A stretch of 12,246 nucleotides of DNA, from contig CASFFJ010000069.1 of assembly GCA_949293915.1 (NCBI GenBank), forward strand, positions 1 through 12,246. The letters run 5' to 3'. Made by a program: the position numbers and the translations under genes. Below, one piece after another: positions 1 to 5,993 of the stretch (the stretch's first letter is position 1; every line of letters begins with the position of its first letter). Source of the stretch: an uncultured Christensenella sp. (GTDB lineage: Bacteria; Bacillota; Clostridia; Christensenellales; UBA1242). The notes below the pieces were generated by a model, which was not told the DNA's origin, did not search any database, and saw nothing but the letters and a program-made list of their open reading frames with translations.

Positions 1-558
1 CTTATTCATATTAACTGGATAACGAAACGAGCGGTCATCAAACTCGCGTATTTTTGTATAATATTGCCACAAATCTGCTTCTGGATAAATCACGACTGGA
101 TTGCCATCATTTAGAGTATGTTCTATTGCTTTAATAAAATTTTTGGTCGCATCTATCGTGTCTGGCAATGGCAACGCACCCCACATACGCGTGAGTTTAC
201 CCCAAAATGGCACATAGATATTGTCAGCATTAACAATGATGTGTGGATTTTTAGGAAAAGTGATGAGTGCTGGGCTGAACACATCCGAATATTGTTCGAC
301 ATGGTTGGAATAAATAAAATAACCGCCTTTTACTTGTTTGAGCAGTTTTTTATTGACATATTTTGTGCGACGAAAAAATTTGAACCAAACAAACGCTATT
401 GGTGTCGCTAAAATTCTGTATGTAAACCAAGAAAAAAATCGGTAAAAAATATTTTTATGAATATATTTATAGTCTTTATCAATTTTTTTTCGGTCAATAT
501 TAAAATGGAATAATTTATCTTGCTCGGTTGTGTAATAAATTTTATCTTTGTATTTCAT
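1..558 (-). CDS. PlsC-like lysophospholipid acyltransferase, 3' end missing
   Basis: Reads from ATG at 558 leftwards as about 186 codons without a stop and leaves the window, so the C-terminus is unseen. Family members transfer an acyl chain to lysophospholipid (typically 1-acyl-glycerol-3-phosphate) at the inner face of the membrane. Visible: a basic N-terminus, a hydrophobic stretch near residues 40-60, the acyltransferase motif SNHVEQYSD (His85, Asp91), a GALPLPD segment near 126-132 and the block VIYPEADLW near 155-163, which replaces the classic FPEG motif. The His-Asp gap is five residues rather than the textbook four; from memory, clostridial relatives of this subfamily share that spacing. 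A GGAG site (567-564) lies 5 nt before the ATG. The family call is firm; the exact acyl acceptor is not. Confidence 0.85.
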   Translation of the reverse strand, partial: MKYKDKIYYTTEQDKLFHFNIDRKKIDKDYKYIHKNIFYRFFSWFTYRILATPIAFVWFKFFRRTKYVNKKLLKQVKGGYFIYSNHVEQYSDVFSPALITFPKNPHIIVNADNIYVPFWGKLTRMWGALPLPDTIDATKNFIKAIEHTLNDGNPVVIYPEADLWQYYTKIREFDDRSFRYPVNMNK

Positions 559-572
559 TTTTGCTCCATTTA

Positions 573-602
573 ATTGTATCACAAACGAAAATATGCTGTC
601 AA
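573..602 (-). promoter_or_regulatory. Promoter of the acyltransferase gene
   Basis: On the minus strand there is a perfect -35 TTGACA (602-597), an 18-nt spacer and a -10 TACAAT (578-573) preceded by TGA, an extended -10. The expected transcript start is near 566, only about 8 nt before the ATG at 558, so the leader would be very short and would barely contain the GGAG site. Confidence 0.6.
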
Positions 603-652
603 TTGTTTAAATATTTATAAAAACAACTGTACTTATTGTAAACTGGTTAATT

Positions 653-684
653 TTATTTATATGTCAGTTTCGGCATATAAATAA
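653..684. repeat. 11-bp perfect inverted repeat (hairpin or operator)
   Basis: TTATTTATATG (653-663) and CATATAAATAA (674-684) are perfect reverse complements around a 10-nt loop. In a plus-strand transcript the stem extends by one G-U and one C-G pair, leaving the loop AGTTTC. No T-tract follows, so it does not look like an intrinsic terminator. It lies about 95 bp upstream of the acyltransferase start and about 210 bp upstream of the membrane protein gene. It could be a protein-binding dyad or part of an untranslated RNA. Confidence 0.5.
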
Positions 685-894
685 GACATTTTAATAAAAC
701 ATAATTTGTTAATATTAATATTTAAGTTTATTTAATAAAAATACATATTAAAATTGTACATATTTTATGTGGCAAAATATATAAATTTACAAAAATTATT
801 ATAAAATGTAAAACTTTTTAATTTTATTAAAAAATAATTTACTTTTTTGAATATTTACGTTAAAATGATAATATCATAAAAAAGGAGAGAAATT

Positions 895-1128
895 ATGAAA
901 AAAGTTGTTAAAGCGATGGATGAATTCCCACTTTGGCTAAAAGTTATCTTGGCTTTACCTATACTTGACATTGTGTGGGCAGTGTACAGAATTATTAAAG
1001 GTGCTGCTTATGGCAAGGTCTCTTTGGTAATCTGGGGTATTGTCTGGATTATTTTAGGCTGGGCTATTTTCTGGATTATTGACATTATTTCACTTATTGT
1101 TTATCGCGATATTAAAATTTTGGCTTAA
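895..1128 (+). CDS. Small two-helix membrane protein, function unknown
   Basis: A 77-residue protein. The first 13 residues are short and partly charged (MKKVVKAMDEFPL). A hydrophobic segment spans about residues 14-34, then a GAAYGK turn, then a long Trp/Ile-rich hydrophobic segment at about 40-68 ending in a Tyr-Arg-Asp tail. This predicts two membrane passes with both ends on the same side. The start is set by a strong AAAGGAGAGA site 7 nt upstream of the ATG. A terminator directly follows the stop, so it appears monocistronic. A possible weak promoter is TTGAAT (847-852), 16 nt, TAATAT (869-874). I do not recognise a characterised family; similar short membrane proteins with an FPLWLK start occur in Firmicutes as hypotheticals. 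No function is assigned. Confidence 0.8.
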   Translation: MKKVVKAMDEFPLWLKVILALPILDIVWAVYRIIKGAAYGKVSLVIWGIVWIILGWAIFWIIDIISLIVYRDIKILA

Positions 1129-1134
1129 CACACT

Positions 1135-1161
1135 AAACCTGACATTATAGTCAGGTTTTTT
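1135..1161 (+). terminator. Intrinsic terminator after the small membrane protein
   Basis: AAACCTGAC (1135-1143) pairs with GTCAGGTTT (1150-1158) around the loop ATTATA and runs into a T-tract ending at 1161. It begins 6 nt after the stop codon. Confidence 0.85.
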
Positions 1162-1210
1162 CGTAACCATATCAAGATAATTAATATTTCAGTGTATTTA
1201 AAAAATTATG

Positions 1211-1239
1211 TTGACTAATATAAATTTTTATGCTATCAT
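1211..1239 (+). promoter_or_regulatory. Strong promoter of the leader unit before the ABC gene
   Basis: TTGACT (1211-1216), exactly 17 nt, then TATCAT (1234-1239) preceded by TGC, an extended -10. The expected start is near 1246, giving an 18-nt leader with AAGGAGAG (1251-1258) before the ATG at 1264. Confidence 0.7.
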
Positions 1240-1263
1240 ACAAGCAAATAAAGGAGAGATTCT

Positions 1264-1326
1264 ATGTGTACAATTCTAAAACTAAGAAAAATCACATTAA
1301 ATGCAAATATGTTGTATTTGTATTAG
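1264..1326 (+). CDS. Leader micro-ORF (20 codons), possible attenuator peptide
   Basis: An ATG placed 7 nt after a GGAG core opens a 20-codon frame (MCTILKLRK...) ending in TAG at 1324. It has its own promoter, ribosome site and downstream terminator, an arrangement typical of ribosome-controlled leader peptides; B. subtilis bmrB before the bmrCD ABC exporter is the known parallel. A GTG two bases later (1266) opens a different frame of 26 codons ending at 1346. That product has a Lys-rich start and a hydrophobic end (VVFVLVLLLFI), like a single-pass micro-peptide. Which frame is used, or whether both are relics of one frameshifted gene, cannot be settled here. Confidence 0.4.
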   Translation: MCTILKLRKITLNANMLYLY

Positions 1327-1339
1327 TTTTATTGTTGTT

Positions 1340-1368
1340 TATATAGTTTCACTATTTTAAAATTTCAA
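1340..1368 (-). promoter_or_regulatory. Possible antisense promoter over the leader ORF
   Basis: On the minus strand, TTGAAA (1368-1363), 17 nt, TATATA (1345-1340). A transcript starting near 1333 would be antisense to the micro-ORF and its ribosome site. In DNA this AT-rich, such matches arise by chance, and I see no clear terminator for it. Confidence 0.22.
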
Positions 1369-1396
1369 AAACTCTAATTCAAGTTAGAGTTTTTTT
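1367..1396 (+). terminator. Intrinsic terminator between leader and ABC gene
   Basis: AAAAACTCTAA (1367-1377) and TTAGAGTTTTT (1384-1394) form an 11-bp stem around TTCAAG, with the T-tract reaching 1396. It lies about 40 nt after the micro-ORF region and 53 nt before the ABC start. I see no clear second promoter in the gap. Confidence 0.8.
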
Positions 1397-1449
1397 GTAT
1401 CTAAAAACATATTTGCCGTTTTATTTATAAATTAAAAGGAGAAAAGAAT

Positions 1450-3117
1450 ATGTTTTTAAAAAGATTTAAGAATTTAAAGAGGTTTAAAAGTTTTTACTCT
1501 AATTATAAAAAAACTATTACTGTTTTATTAATTGTTATGTTAGTTGCTAGCAGTTTAGGAATGTTGCTTCCTTATTTTGTAAGTGAACGATTAGTAAGTT
1601 TAACAAATGTTAAATCTAATGAAATAATAAAACTATCTATCATTATTATGGCAATAATCTTGTTTCATCATATATTTTGGTTTCTGTGGGAAAAAATTGC
1701 TTCTATACTTTCAAATAAAATAGCAAAAGATATAAGACAAGATATTACAAAAAAATTTTTAAATACCAAGTATGAAATTATCAAAAAAAATACTAGTTCG
1801 TATTATTTGGAAAGATTATCTAGCGACACAGACCAAGTTTCAAGCATTTTGGGGACTATTATGGGAACAATGGTTGACTGCTTAACAAATTTTGGCTTTT
1901 AAATCATTATTTATATTCTTAGTTGGCAATGTGGATTGTTATTCACATTAGGAATTATATTTTTATATATAATTGATAGTATTAGAATTAAAAAAGATGT
2001 CAAGTTTATGGATGAAGTAAACAAATTGACTGAAAAACTTAATTCAAAAACTATTGAAAACTATAAAGGGATTAAAGATATTAAGGGATTGAATTTAAAA
2101 GACAAACTAGTTGCAAACTACGAAGAAATCAATAATGAATTGACAAAGATAAAAATAAAAAAAGATTCAACAAACGCAAACTATTCAAGAATTAAAACAT
2201 TTTGTCAATATTTAATAGAAAGTTTATTATTAATTTTTGCCGTGTGTTATCTAATTCCTAATGGATATATAACAATTGTTTTGATATTGACAATATTGAA
2301 TTATACAGGATTTATGTACGACCTAGTTGGATATTTTACAAATATGAAAGAAAATTTAACTAAAGGCGAATATAGTGCAGGAAGAATAGCTGAAATTATA
2401 AATAAAAAAACGCAAGAAGTTTTCGGCAAAGAAATTTCTACATCTAAAAATTACGATTTGCTCATTAAAAATTTAACATATAAATTCGAAGATGCCAATA
2501 TACCAGTTTTAGATAATATTAACTTGAATATAAAACAAAACAGCAGTATTGCCATTATTGGCGAATCTGGTGGAGGAAAATCTACATTATTTAACATTAT
2601 AGCTAAATTGTTGCAAATTGAAAATGATAAAATATTCATTGCAAATAAAGACATAAACAGTTTAAGCGAAAATGATTTAAGAAAACATATTAGCTTAATA
2701 AACCAAGAATCTTTCTTATTTAATGATAGCATTATAAATAATCTTAAAATTAGTAAAGATGTAACTAATCAAGAAATATTTAATGCTTGCAAAAAAGCAA
2801 ACATTCATAAAGAAATATTAAAATTTGAAAATGGATATAACACTATTATTACAGAAAATGGAAACAATTTGTCCGGCGGACAAAAGCAAAGGTTATCACT
2901 TGCAAGAGCATTGCTTTCTAAAGCAAATATTATATTGTTTGATGAACCTACAAGCGCTTTGGACAATGAAAATCAAACGAATTTTTACAATTTGTTAAAG
3001 TAATTAAAAGGAAATAAAACTATAATAGTTATAACTCACAAACTAAATGATTATACTGCATTTGATAATGTTTTTGAACTTAAAAATGGAAAAATAACAA
3101 AAAAAGATGCTTTATAG
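1450..3117 (+). pseudogene. ABC exporter half-transporter broken by two TAA codons
   Basis: One 555-codon frame, interrupted by TAA at 1900-1902 (codon 151) and 3001-3003 (codon 518), encodes a typical exporter: an N-terminal membrane domain and a C-terminal ATPase. Helices lie at about residues 22-45 and 60-85, with more after the first stop. ATPase motifs are intact: Walker A GESGGGKST (371-379), Q-loop INQESFLF, signature LSGGQKQR (474-481) and Walker B ILFDEP (Asp498). The H-loop His530 (VITHKL) lies beyond the second stop. Each stop needs one base change (for example TTA or AAA to TAA), and the frame is otherwise undamaged, so the decay looks recent. Start: ATG with AGGAG 8 nt upstream. 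No peptidase C39 domain is present. Base composition is more AT-rich than the dehydrogenase genes. Substrate unknown; read-through expression is possible but unsupported. Confidence 0.85.
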
Positions 3118-3132
3118 TTTAAGCATCTTTTT
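3101..3132. terminator. Bidirectional terminator between ABC and aldehyde dehydrogenase genes
   Basis: AAAGATGCTT (3103-3112) pairs with AAGCATCTTT (3121-3130), extendable through flanking A and T runs on both sides. It overlaps the last codons of the ABC frame (stop at 3115-3117). The A-run on the left means the same hairpin has a T-tract on the minus strand, so it can also stop transcripts from the converging dehydrogenase operon. Confidence 0.75.
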
Positions 3133-3237
3133 GCTAGTTTTTTAAAAAGATTGTATTTAAATTCGCTTTTTTGTTTTAATATTGAATTATATGACTAAAA
3201 ATTGTTATAAAAATTTATTAAAATCATTTTTTATAAA

Positions 3238-4671
3238 TTATTTAATAATGTTTTTAAGAGTGATTGTTTTTAGTCTTGTTACAGCATCAAATGTGCTCAT
3301 TACACCTTCTGTGCCAATGCCAGAAAATTTATATCCACCGAATGGCATCTCAAAACTTCTGTGGAAACTTGCACCATTTATTACAACTCCACCACATTCA
3401 AGTGCGTTAGCAACTTTCATTGCCTTGCTCATATCACGCGTAAACACACAACCAGACAAACCAAATTTAGATTGATTAGCAATACTAACCGCTTCATCTA
3501 ATGTATCAAAAGGAATGATTGACACAACTGGTCCAAAGATTTCATCATCTTTTGCGACATCACTAGTTGCTGGCAATTCATCTATGATTGTTGCTGGAAT
3601 GAGTGCTTTCTTACGCTTGCCACCAAGCACAATTTTACCACCTTGTGCGACTGCATTTTTGATTTGTTCTTCCACTCTAATAGCAGCTTTTTCTGTAATA
3701 AGCGTACCTAAATCAACTTCGGTCATTGGGTCGCCTTGTTTAAGTTTTTTGAGTCTTGCGGTCAATTTTTTAACAAACTCATCTTTTACATCGCGTTGAA
3801 CTAAGAATCGCTTGCTAGCACAACATACCTGTCCAGTGTTGTACATTCTGCCCCAAACTGTTTCTTCAACTGCAAGGTCAATATCTGCATCATTACAAAT
3901 AATGAACGCATCATTACCACCTAATTCCAGACTAGTATGCGCAAGACGTTCTGCGCATGCTTTGGCAGTTAAGATACCAACACGTGTGCTACCTGTAAAT
4001 GTAACTTTATCAACCATACAATGATTAGTAAGTGCTGAGCCCGCCTTGTCGCCTTCGCCTGTTATTACCTGCAATGCTCCGCGTGTGATACCGGTTGAAT
4101 TTAATAACTCAGTGAGTTTAATTAATGTCAATGGATTTTGGTGCGGTGGTTTCACAATTACCGCATTACCCGCAAGTAGCGCTGGCGCAACTTTCTGGTC
4201 AAATAAATCGCAAGGAAAATTGAAAGGAATAACCGCTGCAACTACGCCTAATGGTTCGCGTTGAGTGTATTGCAAAGTATAATCTTGACCTGCTTCTGTG
4301 CCATACGGAATAGTGTTGCCATAAAGGTGCTTAGCACGTTCCATAAATGATTCAAATCCTATGCGGATGTTGGCAATTTCTGCCTTGGCTTGACTTAATG
4401 GTTTACCTGTCTCTTGACACAAAGTTTTAGCAAGGACAAGTTTGTTTTTATCCACTAAATCAAGGAATTTTTTAAATTTATTTACCTTTTCATACACTGG
4501 CACTTCTGCCCATTTTGGCTGTGCTTTTTTAGCAATTTTCACTGCTTTATCCACATCTTTTGCACTAGCGTTTGGCACTGTGTCAATAACTAAACCAGTG
4601 TACGGATTAACAATGTCAATAGTAGTATTATCACTAGCGTTTACATAAGCGTTGTTGATAATCATTTTCAT
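3238..4671 (-). CDS. NAD(P)-dependent aldehyde dehydrogenase
   Basis: A 477-residue enzyme, full length for the ALDH superfamily, which oxidises aldehydes to acids in the cytoplasm. All core elements are visible: oxyanion Asn151 in IPFNFP, cofactor Lys174 in VKPP, the coenzyme-site motif FTGSTRVG (225-232), general base Glu249 in LELGG, nucleophile Cys283 in GQVCCAS, and EIFGP near 377. The tail MPFGGYKFSGIG resembles the lactaldehyde / succinate-semialdehyde / non-phosphorylating GAPDH-like branches; I cannot choose between them. Divergence from a FucO-like gene makes lactaldehyde a plausible substrate by inference. The first ATG is chosen because GGAG lies 6 nt upstream; a second ATG two codons later is worse placed. 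The GGAG abuts the FIST stop codon, so the two are cotranscribed and probably coupled. Confidence 0.93.
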   Translation of the reverse strand: MKMIINNAYVNASDNTTIDIVNPYTGLVIDTVPNASAKDVDKAVKIAKKAQPKWAEVPVYEKVNKFKKFLDLVDKNKLVLAKTLCQETGKPLSQAKAEIANIRIGFESFMERAKHLYGNTIPYGTEAGQDYTLQYTQREPLGVVAAVIPFNFPCDLFDQKVAPALLAGNAVIVKPPHQNPLTLIKLTELLNSTGITRGALQVITGEGDKAGSALTNHCMVDKVTFTGSTRVGILTAKACAERLAHTSLELGGNDAFIICNDADIDLAVEETVWGRMYNTGQVCCASKRFLVQRDVKDEFVKKLTARLKKLKQGDPMTEVDLGTLITEKAAIRVEEQIKNAVAQGGKIVLGGKRKKALIPATIIDELPATSDVAKDDEIFGPVVSIIPFDTLDEAVSIANQSKFGLSGCVFTRDMSKAMKVANALECGGVVINGASFHRSFEMPFGGYKFSGIGTEGVMSTFDAVTRLKTITLKNIIK

Positions 4672-4681
4672 AATCTACTCC

Positions 4682-5830
4682 TTAATTAGCGTATGCGCTA
4701 AATGACAACATCAAGCCACCTATAGTATTTCTACCATCATCAACATATCCATATTCGCCAAAAGTGAATTCCATAATGAAAGGTGTTGTGCCGACAACAG
4801 ATTTTACTGCTTTGACAACTTCTTTAATTCTATCGCCAATACCTGCACGTCTGCCACCGCAATGAACAAGATGATAACAGATGATGTTGTCACCCATTTT
4901 TGATTTTAATTCAGTCAAAGTATTCTTAACTGACTTAATGAGTTCATCTTGTGTACATTCCATACGTACGACCGCTGTACCGACAGCAAGATCCGCACCA
5001 ATATTCATACTCATATCATCATTTGCAAACATTGGATGACGAATGGCAGTTAAATCGCCTAATCTATCTTTAACACCAAGTGGACTTAAAATTGTCTCGC
5101 TAAGTAGATTGCCACCTTCTAATTTCTTGATAGGCATTTTACGCCATTTAGCGTATTTCTTAACCGCTGGCTCGCCATCAATTGAAACAAGTGTTCTTCT
5201 GCCTTTGATTTCTGTGATGATACCCATATCTTTTGTTTCGTTGTACGCACCAGTGAACACATTGCCAAATTTTGCCTTAGTGTAAATGAAAGCAACTGCT
5301 ACGCCTTCTGCAGTGATACCTTTGTCTGTATAAAGACTCCATTTACCTGCAATTTCATTATCCGCACACGAACCACCAAATGTAGGTACTCTGCCAATAA
5401 CTTCACTAATACCTTTTAAGAATTGTTCTTCTTCTGTTGGACTAGCGACCATATAAACTTGACTAGGAACACGCTTATTTATCATTGCCTTCTTAGCAAC
5501 TGCAATACCTGCCTCACGTGCGCTAGCGAATTTATCACGACTAGCAAAGCCAACACCAACTTCTAAATCTGCACCATTAAGTGCCAACACGCCAACGAAT
5601 GGTTTATCTCCACCGATGTAACCACCTTGCATAATGACACCAGTGAAACTAGTATTACCTATAATTGGACAATTAAGAGTATCTTTTACGCCCTTAATAA
5701 CCTTTTTTAAGTCATAATCACAACTAGCATAGACAAAAGCAATTTTTACTTTTGCATCAATTGCACTTGATGCCTCCACACCTGCATTGTACGCATCAGC
5801 ATTAGTGCTGTAACCAGAAAATGCTTTCAT
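4682..5830 (-). CDS. FIST-domain (FIST_N + FIST_C) sensory protein
   Basis: A 382-residue cytoplasmic protein made only of the FIST pair, with no kinase, GGDEF or chemoreceptor module attached. The N-terminal half shows the family turn near residues 54-65 (CPIIGNTSFTGVI) and GGSCADNE in the middle. The C-terminal half ends with FIMEFTFGEYG followed by a Gly/Asn loop, matching the FIST_C G(E)xG region. FIST (F-box and intracellular signal transduction) domains are predicted small-ligand sensors; biochemical roles are mostly unknown. It is the first gene of the operon, ends 10 nt before the dehydrogenase and diverges from fucO. The start is secured by the near-perfect ribosome site AAGGAGGGGAAT. 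It could act as a sensor or partner for aldehyde metabolism; that is inference from context. Confidence 0.85.
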   Translation of the reverse strand: MKAFSGYSTNADAYNAGVEASSAIDAKVKIAFVYASCDYDLKKVIKGVKDTLNCPIIGNTSFTGVIMQGGYIGGDKPFVGVLALNGADLEVGVGFASRDKFASAREAGIAVAKKAMINKRVPSQVYMVASPTEEEQFLKGISEVIGRVPTFGGSCADNEIAGKWSLYTDKGITAEGVAVAFIYTKAKFGNVFTGAYNETKDMGIITEIKGRRTLVSIDGEPAVKKYAKWRKMPIKKLEGGNLLSETILSPLGVKDRLGDLTAIRHPMFANDDMSMNIGADLAVGTAVVRMECTQDELIKSVKNTLTELKSKMGDNIICYHLVHCGGRRAGIGDRIKEVVKAVKSVVGTTPFIMEFTFGEYGYVDDGRNTIGGLMLSFSAYAN

Positions 5831-5853
5831 TATTCCCCTCCTTCAAAACATTT

Positions 5854-5872
5854 TGCTATATTTATTATAGCA
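5854..5872. promoter_or_regulatory. Dyad over the FIST promoter -10, possible operator
   Basis: TGCTATA (5854-5860) and TATAGCA (5866-5872) are perfect 7-bp inverted arms separated by TTTAT. The dyad covers the -10 hexamer and expected start of the FIST operon, where a bound repressor would block transcription. No regulator is encoded next to it, so the binding protein is unknown. Confidence 0.35.
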
Positions 5873-5891
5873 TCTTTGATGTTAAATGCAA
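5864..5891 (-). promoter_or_regulatory. Promoter of the FIST-aldehyde dehydrogenase operon
   Basis: On the minus strand, a perfect -10 TATAAT (5869-5864) with an extended TGC in front, and a weak -35 TTGCAT (5891-5886) at 16 nt. The expected start is near 5857, giving a leader of about 27 nt. Confidence 0.6.
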
Positions 5892-5942
5892 AATCAAAAA
5901 GCACCAAATTTTGACATTTTTTCTAATTTTTTTTAAATTTTA

Positions 5943-5972
5943 TTAGTAATTATTTTTTAATAATGATATAAT
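5943..5972 (+). promoter_or_regulatory. Promoter of fucO
   Basis: A perfect -10 TATAAT (5967-5972) with an extended TGA in front. The -35 is poor (TTAGTA at 5943-5948, 18 nt away), so the extended -10 probably carries recognition. The expected start is near 5979, which leaves about 15 nt of leader before the ATG at 5994. Confidence 0.5.
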
Positions 5973-5993
5973 AACAATATGTTAGGGGGAAAT

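Larger units (their letters stand above)
559..894. other. Gene-free AT-rich divergent intergenic region
   Basis: No convincing ORF is seen on either strand. It holds the acyltransferase promoter (573-602), a strong hairpin (653-684) and, at its right end, the upstream region of the small membrane protein gene. The remainder is AT-rich sequence with chance palindromes such as AATATTAATATT at 711-722. Confidence 0.6.
1277..1396 (+). promoter_or_regulatory. Candidate attenuator: mutually exclusive hairpins
   Basis: Four segments can pair in sequence. Segment 1, TAAAACTAA (1277-1285, inside the micro-ORF), is a perfect 9-bp complement of segment 2, TTAGTTTTA (1323-1331, at the micro-ORF stop). 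AGTTTT of segment 2 (1325-1330) can also pair with AAAACT (1368-1373), the left arm of the terminator (segment 3). Segment 3 pairs with segment 4 (1384-1394) to terminate. A ribosome stalled early would mask segment 1 and favour 2-3 over 3-4. The 2-3 pairing is only 6 bp and AT-rich, so the model is tentative. Confidence 0.4.

Noticed and set aside
118..411. Open frame of 97 codons on the plus strand
   Set aside because: It lies inside the acyltransferase gene on the other strand, has no ribosome site and resembles no family; it is a shadow frame.
559..894. Possible tRNA or structured riboswitch in the gene-free region
   Set aside because: No cloverleaf, T-loop or known riboswitch core was visible; only the single hairpin at 653-684 stands out.
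1450..3117. Stop-codon recoding (TAA read as sense, or UGA as Trp) to explain the broken ABC gene
   Set aside because: Other genes end in TAA and contain none inside; all Trp codons seen are TGG. Two point mutations are a simpler explanation.
3205..3236. Second terminator for the aldehyde dehydrogenase on the minus strand
   Set aside because: The arms TTATAAAAA/TTTTTATAA contain no G or C pairs and no clean T-tract follows; the GC-containing bidirectional hairpin at 3101-3132 is the better terminator.
3182..4648. Several plus-strand open frames opposite the aldehyde dehydrogenase
   Set aside because: The minus-strand dehydrogenase has every catalytic motif; the opposite frames are antisense shadows without start signals.
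5979..5993. Upstream ATG giving FucO five extra residues
   Set aside because: It coincides with the predicted transcript start and has no ribosome site, while ATG 5994 has AGGGGG at correct spacing and matches the FucO N-terminus.
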